Assembly (NCBI RefSeq): GCF_002563695.1
Contig: NZ_PDJI01000004.1
Coordinates: forward strand, 2,046,001 to 2,110,000
Source of the DNA: Georgenia soli
Lineage (GTDB): Bacteria > Actinomycetota > Actinomycetes > Actinomycetales > Actinomycetaceae
Reading direction: 5' to 3'
Length of the DNA stretch: 64,000 nucleotides
Numbering within the stretch: the stretch's first letter is position 1; every line of letters begins with the position of its first letter. Under the pieces are notes generated by a model, which saw only the letters and a list, made by a program, of their open reading frames with translations, was not told where the DNA came from and did no database searches. Position numbers and translations under genes: made by a program. Shown here piece by piece: positions 57,506-64,000 of the stretch.

Positions 57506-57710
57506 CCGATCCCGGAACCGGACGGACATGACCTGGCCGAAGGAGGTTCCGCTGAATCCCTGCGTCGGGCACCATGCCACCCATAACTACTGACGGTTCA
57601 GATGTGACCATTTCAAAGAACTAGCGGGCCTACACGACGGATGGCATGTACTGGGCAGGACGGAAGACGGCCGACGGCGGGATCCATGTTCTTCGGCTGC
57701 GAGCAGGGAC

Positions 57711-58373
57711 CTATCGATCGAAGGTGATGTGCGTGGTCTGGCTCGGTGCCGTCTCGGCGGTGACCTCGTAGCCGGCCTCCAGGCCCCGGAGGTCGTCCCA
57801 CAGGCGGATGCCGCGACCGAGGAGGATCGGCGCGATCGCGACGTGGAGACGGTCGACAAGACCCGCGGCCAGGAACTCTCGGACGACCGTGGCGCCGCCT
57901 CCGATCCGCACGTCCCTGCCGGCCGCTGCCGCGTGCGCACGCTCGAGCGCCTCGGCGGGAGACGCCGACAGGAAGTGAAAGGTCGTGCCGCCGGCCATCT
58001 CGATCGAGGGACGCGGGGAGTGAGTGAGGACGAAGACCGGAACCCGGAACGGAGGCTCGTCACCCCACCAGCCGCGCCACTCGGGATCGTCCGGGTTGTC
58101 GTGCAACCCGAACATCCCGGCGCCCATGATCTCGGCACCGACTTCCGCGAAGTACGCCTGCGCGTAGGCGTCGTCGACGCCGGTCGTGCCCGCTCCGCTC
58201 GTGTCGCCGAGGACCCGTTCACGAAAGGTACGGGTCGCCGTGTACGCACCGGTCAGTCGCGACCAGTCGTCGCCGAACGGGTTCTCAGGAGTCTGATCGG
58301 TCGTCGTCATGAAGCCGTCGAGCGAGATGTTCAGGTCCACTCGTACCGCTCCGCGGCTGGTGGGACGTGTCAT
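57711..58373 (-). CDS. Dihydrofolate reductase-family (RibD_C) protein
   Basis: A 220-residue protein of the DHFR/RibD_C fold: VDLNISLDGFMTTTDQTPENPFG, GAGMFGLHDNPDDP, PVFVLTHSPRPSIEMAGGTTFHF (in part), VRIGGGATVVREFLAAGLVDRLHVAIAPILLGRGIRLW (in part). It differs from true folate reductases in the active site and belongs to a group of orphan reductases. ATG at 58373 with GGAG eight bases upstream; the longer frame upstream has no homology. Confidence 0.85.
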   Translation of the reverse strand: MTRPTSRGAVRVDLNISLDGFMTTTDQTPENPFGDDWSRLTGAYTATRTFRERVLGDTSGAGTTGVDDAYAQAYFAEVGAEIMGAGMFGLHDNPDDPEWRGWWGDEPPFRVPVFVLTHSPRPSIEMAGGTTFHFLSASPAEALERAHAAAAGRDVRIGGGATVVREFLAAGLVDRLHVAIAPILLGRGIRLWDDLRGLEAGYEVTAETAPSQTTHITFDR

Positions 58374-58528
58374 GGTTGATCTCCATCTCCGTTGCTGGGC
58401 CATCCCGCACCGGTGCGACACACGCCCGGCGTGTTGTTCGGAGAAGTTAGCGGAGGATGCCCGCAAGGCCCGCCGGTGTCGCCCTCGGCGCGTCATGCCT
58501 TCGTCGACCGGGCCGAGCCCCGGCGTGG

Positions 58529-59611
58529 TCACGCCCTGCCGAGGGCGAGCTCCGGGTAGGAGTCGGCCGCTCGGGTGACGCCCCGCTCCACCGTCGCGGT
58601 GAGGGTCGCAAACGGCTCGGTCTCGATGCGTCTCCTGCTGCCGTTGCCGACCCGCCGCCAGGTCCCGACCACCCGCCCGCCGGACACGACGATCGGACGG
58701 AACATCCCGTTGCCGCCCGGGACGATGCGGTCGGCGTGCTCGGGCGGGAGGGTCGCTGAGCGGTCCTGGTAGCCGAGGATCATCTCGTCGAAAGCCGGCA
58801 GGAGCACCACCCCTCGGGCCGCCCGCCGGTGCTCGGCGAGCAGCTCCGGCGTCGTCGGGTCCATGAGGTGCTCGACGCCGTCAACCTCGACACTCTCCAG
58901 GTGCGGCCGGGCGACGGCCAGACCGATCTTGGCGTCGGCCACCGTGAGCTTGGTCCACCAGGTGAAGTCCTTGAGGGTCGCGGGGCCGTGACCCCGGAAG
59001 TACCGGAGCACCCACTCCCCCAGCGCCTCCTCGCGCTCCAGTTGGCGTGGCTCCGGCACCCACTCGTGGAGGAGGACGATGCGCTGCTCGCCGTTCGCCG
59101 TCGGGCCGAGGCAAAGGAACCCCCGCTGGGCCAGGTTCCACAGCAGGTGGTAGCCGCGCTGCCCCGCCTCGAGGAGGCCAGCCTCATTCCACAGCGTCAT
59201 CAGCTCCGACCGGCTGAGCGACCGGCCGCCGCTCAGCGCAGCCGTGGCGACCTCGAGCGCACGGTCGAGCATCGCGTCGTCGATGCCGAGCTGGGCGCGG
59301 CGGCGGGCGGCGCCCGTGATGAGACGGTCAGTGGTCAGGCTCTGCATCCAGGACAGGTCCTCGGCGGCGACAAGATGCAGGGTGCCGCGCATGGGCCAGG
59401 AACGGACCACCTCACCACGGTCCAGAGAGCCCACGATCCCACCGTCGTCCGCCGGTTCGGTGCGGAGGGTGACGGCCGCGAGAGCGGCGGGGAAGTCCTG
59501 GGCCTGGAGGGCGCAGAGGTGACGGACGGTCTCGGTGGCGGTCGGGCAGCGGGGTCCGACCACGCGCTGGGCGACGAGCCTCAGGAGCGCGACCTCCGTC
59601 CGGGTCAGCAT
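58529..59611 (-). CDS. Winged-helix DNA-binding protein (HTH_42, AlkZ-like)
   Basis: A 360-residue protein of the HTH_42 family. It keeps the Gln-x-Gln motif in LCALQAQDFPAAL (about residue 37), which in AlkZ/YcaQ glycosylases is catalytic. Three winged-helix domains are expected; PMRGTLHLVAAEDLSWM and VVLLPAFDEMILGYQDR are typical. AlkZ excises bulky alkylated bases and unhooks crosslinks. The actinobacterial HTH_42 branch may be a related glycosylase. ATG at 59611 chosen, with TGAGGCGC before it; ATG at 59620 is alternative. Confidence 0.85.
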   Translation of the reverse strand: MLTRTEVALLRLVAQRVVGPRCPTATETVRHLCALQAQDFPAALAAVTLRTEPADDGGIVGSLDRGEVVRSWPMRGTLHLVAAEDLSWMQSLTTDRLITGAARRRAQLGIDDAMLDRALEVATAALSGGRSLSRSELMTLWNEAGLLEAGQRGYHLLWNLAQRGFLCLGPTANGEQRIVLLHEWVPEPRQLEREEALGEWVLRYFRGHGPATLKDFTWWTKLTVADAKIGLAVARPHLESVEVDGVEHLMDPTTPELLAEHRRAARGVVLLPAFDEMILGYQDRSATLPPEHADRIVPGGNGMFRPIVVSGGRVVGTWRRVGNGSRRRIETEPFATLTATVERGVTRAADSYPELALGRA

Positions 59612-59703
59612 GCGCCTCATCGTAGGAGCGGACCGGTGCGTGAACGCGCGATTGTCGAGCCTACGCGGCCGCTGGCCGCCCTTTGTATCCAATTTGCTCG
59701 TGC

Positions 59704-60354
59704 TCAGAAGGGCGGCGGGTCGTCGTGGTCGTGGAGGGGTTCGGGGACGCTGTGGAGGGGCGGACCGATGGCGATGAGGGTGGTGGTGCCGTTGGTCTCG
59801 CGGCGGTAGGTGTGGCCGGAGGGGGTGGTCCAGACGAAGATGCCGGGTTCGGGCTGGGTGACGTGGAAGGCGCCGACGGTCTTGGTGGTGTGGTCGCGGT
59901 TGCACATGGAGCCGAGCTGGTGGAGGGCGGTGGTGCCGCCGGCGGACCAGGCTTTGGTGTGGTCGATCTGGGCGCGGCGGGCCGGGACGGTGCAGGCGGG
60001 GCGTACGCAGGTGGTGTCGCGGGCGCGGACGAGGTCCTGGAGGGCGGCGGGGGGTCGGTAGCGGGTGCGCCCGAGGTCGGTGACGACGCCGCTGAGGGGG
60101 TCGGTGATCAGGCGGCGCCAGGTGCCGCCGGCGGCGAGGGCGCGGGCGATGTCGGGGGTGATGGGGCCGTACCCGTCGAGGTGGGCCGCCTCCATGGGCT
60201 GCTCGTCCTCGGCCCCCTCGGCTCCCTCGGCCCCCTCGGCGTCGGTGGGGTCCGTGCTGGCCGGGTCGGCGCCGGCGGTGTCCGTGGCTGTCGTGGCGGC
60301 GCCGGTTCCGGGGGCGCGCTCGGCGCCCGTGTCGAGGTCGGCGTCGGACGGCTC
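59704..60354 (-). pseudogene. DUF222-HNH endonuclease, 3' fragment
   Basis: C-terminal part of a DUF222/13E12-repeat HNH protein: GYGPITPDIARALAAGGTWRRLITDP, RYRPPAALQDLVRARDTTCVRPAC, AQIDHTKAWSAGGTT and LGSMCNRDHTTK (HNH-type Cys/His motifs, in order, with short quotes). It is cut at its N-terminal side by the left end of an IS3-family element. A Glu-Gly-Ala repeat (EGAEGAEGAED) lies near the break. The remainder of the gene lies beyond the IS. Confidence 0.88.
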
Positions 60355-60383
60355 TGAACCGCCCCGGGTTCCGTGGAGAGTTC
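60355..60383. repeat. Left terminal inverted repeat of the IS3 element
   Basis: TGAACCGCCCCGGGTTCCGTGGAG followed by A, then GTTC (shown split by description; 29 bp). The stop codon of OrfB lies at its inner edge. Confidence 0.9.
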
Positions 60384-61374
60384 AGTTGTTGGCTCCGACC
60401 GGCTGGACGGAGTCGTGCTTGGCGTAGTGGTTGGCTTCGTGCTGGGTCGGGGTGAGGTAGCCGAGCGCGGAGTGGAGTCGTCGGGTGTTGTACCACTCGA
60501 CCCAGGCCATGGTGGCGTACTCGACGTCGGCGATCGACCGGTAGGGGCCGGCGTGGAAGACGTCGGGCTTGATGCACTCGGTCTTGTACAGGCCGACGAT
60601 CGACTCCATCAGGGCGTTGTCGTAGGCGTCGCCGACGCTGCCGATCGAGGGTGCGATGCCCTCGAGGTCGAGGTGCTCGGTGAAGCGCAGCGAGGTGTAC
60701 TGGCTGCCGGCGTCGGAGTGGTGGATCAGCCCGGTGGTGACGGGGTGTCCCTGGTGGCTCCTGGCCCAGGTGGCCATGCGCAGGCAGGTCAGCACCAGGT
60801 CGGTGTGCCTGGTCGTCATCGCGTGCCAGCCGACGACGGCCTGGGAGAAGACGTCGACGGCGAAGGCGACGTAGACGAACCCGGCCCAGGTCCGCACGTA
60901 GGTGAAGTCGGCGACCCAGACCAGGTTGGGGGCCGCGGCGGTGAAGTCGCGGTTGAGCCGGTCCCCGGCCCGGCTGCCGTCCTTGCCCGGGACGGTGGTG
61001 CGGACCTTCCCCGAGCGCACCGCTCCGCGCATCCCGTGCTCGCGCATGAGCCGCTCGAGAGTGCAGCGGGCGACCGTCACGCCGCGGGCGCGCAGGGCGT
61101 GCCAGGTCTTGCGGTACCCGTACAGGCTCTCCGGGGTCGGGCGGCCGTGGGCGTCGAGGCGCAGCCGGCGCAGCTCGTGCAGGACGGTGGCGTCGGAGAC
61201 GGTCCGCGCCGCGGGCCGGCGGGAGCGGTAGGCGTAGTAGGTGCTCGGGGCGATCTTGCAGCCGTGCTCGGTCAGCACGCGGCAGATCGGCTCGACCCCG
61301 AACCTGGCCCGGTTCTCGTCGATGAACCGGCAGATCACCGCTGTGGCGGGTCGAGCTCCCGCGCGAAGAAAGAC
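60382..61374 (-). CDS. IS3-family transposase OrfB (rve integrase core)
   Basis: The DDE catalytic part, about 330 residues. The acidic triad lies in VWVADFTYV, LIHHSDAGSQYTS and NALMESIVGLYKTE. The HTH_21-like start region reads CRVLTEHGCKIAPSTYY. The frame is open upstream to 61506, but the meaningful part starts near VFLRAGARPATAV. It is in -1 phase to OrfA, so production by ribosomal frameshift is expected. The frame ends inside the left inverted repeat. All catalytic residues are intact, so it may be active. Confidence 0.92.
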   Translation of the reverse strand, partial: VFLRAGARPATAVICRFIDENRARFGVEPICRVLTEHGCKIAPSTYYAYRSRRPAARTVSDATVLHELRRLRLDAHGRPTPESLYGYRKTWHALRARGVTVARCTLERLMREHGMRGAVRSGKVRTTVPGKDGSRAGDRLNRDFTAAAPNLVWVADFTYVRTWAGFVYVAFAVDVFSQAVVGWHAMTTRHTDLVLTCLRMATWARSHQGHPVTTGLIHHSDAGSQYTSLRFTEHLDLEGIAPSIGSVGDAYDNALMESIVGLYKTECIKPDVFHAGPYRSIADVEYATMAWVEWYNTRRLHSALGYLTPTQHEANHYAKHDSVQPVGANN

Positions 61375-61655
61375 GCCGCGGACTTCAGGATCTCGTTCGC
61401 CCGCCGCAGCTCGCGGTTCTCCTTCTCCAGCTCCTTGATCCGCGTCGCCTCGGCGCTGGTCACCCCGGGTCTTGCGCCGGCGTCGACCTCGGCCCGGCGC
61501 ACCCACTTACGCAGCGTCTCGTGCCCGACCCCCAGCCTTTCCGCGATCGTCCTGATCGCCTCGTACTCGCTGGTGTAGTCCTGCCGGTGCTCCAGGACCA
61601 TGCGCACAGCGCGCTGCTTGAGCTCCTCCGGGTACCGCTTCGTCGTCTTCGACAT
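61335..61655 (-). CDS. IS3-family transposase OrfA (HTH_Tnp_1)
   Basis: A 106-residue DNA-binding subunit: KRYPEELKQRAVRMVLEHR, YEAIRTIAERLGVGHETLRKWVR with its HTH, and a leucine-zipper-like coiled coil ATRIKELEKENRELRRANEIL (residues about 70-90, given in part). AAGGA precedes the ATG at 61655. Its last codons overlap OrfB, where the -1 frameshift making OrfAB would occur; no classical A6G slippery site is visible. Confidence 0.92.
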   Translation of the reverse strand: MSKTTKRYPEELKQRAVRMVLEHRQDYTSEYEAIRTIAERLGVGHETLRKWVRRAEVDAGARPGVTSAEATRIKELEKENRELRRANEILKSAASFFARELDPPQR

Positions 61656-61677
61656 GAGATCGATCCTTCCAAGGAAG

Positions 61678-61706
61678 GAACCCTCCACGGAACCCGGGGC
61701 GGTTCA
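61678..61706. repeat. Right terminal inverted repeat of the IS3 element
   Basis: Reverse complement matches the left repeat over 29 bp, with one mismatch at position 25. Confidence 0.9.
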
Positions 61707-62895
61707 GGGTCAGGTCGACCTGGACGCAGTCCTGGGCGGGCAGGACGGCGTAGATCGAGCCCATCCCGTCGGGCAGGGCCCGGGTGTGGTTGACGTGCCG
61801 TTTCGCCCGGGCGCGGGCGTGACGGGCCTGGGCGTCGGCGGGGTCGACGGTGACCAGGGCCTTGGCCAGGTCGCGGCGGACCTGGGCCACGGTGCGCCCG
61901 TCGGCCTCCTCCAGCACGTCGTGCTCGACCTGGACGGCGACGGGGACGGGGGAGGTGGCCAGGGTGGTCACGATGGCCCGGGCCTTGGGGTAGTCCACCA
62001 CCCCGGCGGCCACGGCGGCGGCGGTCTCGGTGAAGGTGCGGGTCAGGCCGTGCCCGACGGTGATGAGGGTGCGGGCCTCCTGGCGGGAGACGGCCAGGCG
62101 CATGGCGATCTCCTCGGCGGTGACGTCCACCGGTTTCTCGACCGCCGGGTGGGCGAAGAAGGTCGCCGCGTCGGACAGGCCGGCGGCGGCGCGGGCGACC
62201 TGCCCCGCGGCCCAGCTCTCGATGCGGCGGTGGGCGGCGAGGACCTCGATCCCCGCCGCCCGCCCCAGGGTGCGGGTGTGCGTGCCGGTCAGCACCGCGG
62301 CCAGGTCGGCCCCGGCGCGCATCCCGGCCAGGGCCGCGATCCCGACCCCGAGCACCGAGACGTCCTCCCCCGGGTCGAACACCGTCTCCATCCGCCGCCG
62401 CAACGCCCGCGACCACGCCGGCCCGACCCCCTCCGCGTCATCCGCGTCCGACTCACCGCTGGCGTCGGTGTCACCGGTGGGGTCGCCGGCCCCGGCGACC
62501 TGGCACGCGGTCCCGCCGGTGCCCGTGCCGGGCTCGTCGGCGGCGTCGTTGCCGTGACCGGCGTCGTCGTCCGGGAGGGCGCCGGTGCGGGTGAACCCGG
62601 CCGGCGCCAGGCCCGCCAGCACGGCCCCGCCCTCGCCGTCGCACGTCGGAGTGGCCGTGGCCGGGGAGTCGTCCGGGCCGATCAGGTCCGCCAGCACCTC
62701 CTGCGCCCACGGGTCCCCGGCCTCGAGCAGCACCCCCAGCCCCGCCAGCCCCACGGTCGACAGCTCCCGCGCCCGGGCCACGCGCTCCTCCGCGCCCGCC
62801 CGCCCGGCCAGGGCCCGCAGATGCGCGCACGGGCCACGCCACCCGTCCTCCGGGCAGCACCACCCGCCAACCTGCCGACCCCGCTCCGCATCCAT
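61707..62895 (-). pseudogene. DUF222-HNH endonuclease, 5' fragment
   Basis: N-terminal 396 or so codons of the interrupted gene, from ATG at 62895: a Cys-rich start (GWCCPEDGWRGPCAH), a Gly/Thr/Asp-rich variable linker, then the DUF222 core ending at AQDCVQVDLTLN where the IS begins. Compared with the expected architecture, the stretch between this break and the 3' fragment (usually an Arg-rich helix and ADALTDL-type motif) is missing, so the gene is deleted internally as well as interrupted. Confidence 0.85.
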
Positions 62896-63150
62896 GTATC
62901 GAACACTAGTGCGACCCACTGACATCGGCCCCGACAAGGTGGTCCGCTGTGGAAACGGTGGCACCCAGGCGCGATCCTGATGGTGGTCGCTCACGCTCAC
63001 ACGGAATCTACGGGCATCTCGAACACCCCCGGAAACCTCGGACCTCGCGCACGCCTCACCCGAAGAGGAATGGCATCTCCCGCGAGCTGGCCCGGTCCAG
63101 CGACCGGCCCCGGTCGGCGACGTGACCGGGCTGCTGGCAGGGTTGGGGGC

Positions 63151-64000
63151 ATGGACCTTCGCATCTTCACCGAGCCTCAGCAGGGCGCCTCCTACGACGA
63201 CCAGCTCGCCATGGCGCAGCGCGCCGACGAGCTCGGCTTCGACGCCTTCTTCCGCTCGGACCACTACCTGCGCATGGGCGACGGCGACCCCCTGCCCGGT
63301 CCCACGGACTCCTGGACCACGCTGGCCGGCCTGGCCCGCGAGACCTCGCGGATCCGCCTCGGCACCCTCGTCTCCTCGGCGACCTTCCGCCACCCCGGCA
63401 TCCTCGCCGTGCAGGTGGCCCAGGTGGACCAGATGTCCCGCGGGCGCGTGGAGCTCGGCCTCGGCACCGGCTGGTTCGCGGAGGAGCACTCCATGCTCGG
63501 CGTGCCGTTCCCGGAGAAGCGGTTCGGGATGCTCGAGGAGCAGCTCGAGATCGTCACCGGCCTGTGGTCCACGCCGGTCGGCGAGCGCTACAGCTTCGAC
63601 GGCAAGCACTACCAGCTGTCGGACAACCCGGGACTGCCCAAGCCCGCGCAGTCGCCGGTCCCGATCGTCGTCGGCGGCAACGGCCCGCGCCGCACCCCGC
63701 GCCTGGCCGCCCGGTTCGGGAGCGAGTACAACCAGTCCTTCCCGGAGAAGGACACGATCGCCCCGCAGATCGCCCGCGTGCGTGACGCCTGCGAGGAGAC
63801 TGGCCGCAACCCCGACGACCTCACCTACTCCGTCGCGTTCGTGGCCTGCGTCGGCTCCGACGAGGCCGAGGTGCAGCGCCGGGCGGACGCGATCGGCCGC
63901 GAGCCCGCCGAGCTGCGCGAGCACGGCCTCGCCGGCAGCCCGGCCGAGGTCCTCGACGGCATCGGCGCCCTCGCGGAGATCGGCGTGAGCCGCGTGTACC
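63151..64000 (+). CDS. LLM-class F420-dependent oxidoreductase, partial
   Basis: The first 283 residues of a luciferase-like TIM-barrel oxidoreductase; the 3' end is outside the window. MDLRIFTEPQQGASYDDQLA, FRSDHYLRMG, LARETSRIRLGTLVSSATFRHP, GLGTGWFAEEHSMLGVPFP and VPIVVGGNGPRRTPRLAARFG match the F420-binding LLM group of actinobacteria. Likely role: hydride transfer with reduced F420 to an unknown substrate. ATG at 63151 has a G-rich stretch upstream. Confidence 0.92.
   Translation, partial: MDLRIFTEPQQGASYDDQLAMAQRADELGFDAFFRSDHYLRMGDGDPLPGPTDSWTTLAGLARETSRIRLGTLVSSATFRHPGILAVQVAQVDQMSRGRVELGLGTGWFAEEHSMLGVPFPEKRFGMLEEQLEIVTGLWSTPVGERYSFDGKHYQLSDNPGLPKPAQSPVPIVVGGNGPRRTPRLAARFGSEYNQSFPEKDTIAPQIARVRDACEETGRNPDDLTYSVAFVACVGSDEAEVQRRADAIGREPAELREHGLAGSPAEVLDGIGALAEIGVSRVY

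Larger units (their letters stand above)
60355..61706 (-). mobile_element. IS3-family insertion sequence, complete (1352 bp)
   Basis: Bounded by 29-bp terminal inverted repeats (one mismatch) that start TGAACCGCCCCGGG, as in many actinobacterial IS3 elements. It encodes OrfA and, in the -1 frame, OrfB. It interrupts a DUF222-HNH gene. The bases flanking the two ends (CTC on the left, GGG on the right) do not form a direct target duplication. Confidence 0.92.

Noticed and set aside
57506..57710. Possible remnant gene or transposon scar
   Set aside because: No frame with recognisable homology and no inverted repeats; the segment appears to be plain intergenic DNA.
60345..61716. Target-site duplication of the IS3 element
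   Set aside because: The three or four bases outside the two ends (CTC/GCTC and GGG/GGGT) are not identical.
1..64000. tRNA, rRNA or phage attachment sites
   Set aside because: No CCA-ended cloverleaf or rRNA-like sequence was found when reading the intergenic regions by eye; a covariance scan was not possible.

Overview
The window is high-GC DNA from an actinobacterium, most likely Micrococcales of the Georgenia/Cellulomonas type. The signs are very high GC at third codon positions, frequent GTG/TTG starts, densely packed four-base-overlap (ATGA) operons, a DUF3418-type HrpA, a DUF222-HNH gene, an F420-type LLM oxidoreductase and a guanidine-III riboswitch. No rRNA, tRNA or CRISPR was seen. 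One complete IS element is present.

Layout. 1-7.2 kb: an oligopeptide-type ABC transporter operon (binding protein, two permeases, two ATPases) running into a truncated GH20 hexosaminidase, divergent from murQ. Together these look like an uptake and recycling locus for cell-wall fragments. 7.4-13.6 kb: single genes for two esterases/hydrolases, a double GNAT, a membrane EEP-fold hydrolase, an ASCH protein, two small unknowns and a GlxA/AdpA-type AraC regulator. 13.9-20.5 kb: hrpA, a secreted protein with His-rich and 45-residue acidic repeats, and a lipoprotein. 20.6-29.7 kb: an SDR, an enoyl-CoA hydratase, an AspT-family transporter, a flavoprotein whose gene carries a repeat insertion, an HTH protein behind a striking double operator, a SprT-like protein, an MFS pump and a second SDR.

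29.8-37 kb: a tight eight-gene minus-strand operon joining a SsuABC/TauABC-like importer to an acyl-CoA ligase, hotdog thioesterase, quinone oxidoreductase and VOC protein; substrate unknown. 37-44.3 kb: an FAD/Fe-S D-2-hydroxyacid dehydrogenase, a SARP-like regulator and three-subunit proton-translocating transhydrogenase genes. 44.3-50.7 kb: a uridine-kinase-like protein, a YeiH transporter, a secreted M15-like protein, a guanidine-III riboswitch with paired SMR exporters, a phosphoribosyltransferase, a divergent ArsR/AHSA1 pair with almost no leader, a tyrosine phosphatase, and a promoter followed by a 12-codon micro-ORF and hairpins with no downstream gene.

50.7-54.6 kb: a two-component system divergent from a two-gene ABC exporter. 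54.7-57.5 kb: a stretch of lower GC and different codon use (SDR, zinc alcohol dehydrogenase, VOC protein), possibly acquired. 57.7-64 kb: a DHFR-like protein, an AlkZ-like HTH_42 protein, a DUF222-HNH gene interrupted and internally deleted by an IS3-family element, and the start of an LLM flavin oxidoreductase that runs off the right edge.
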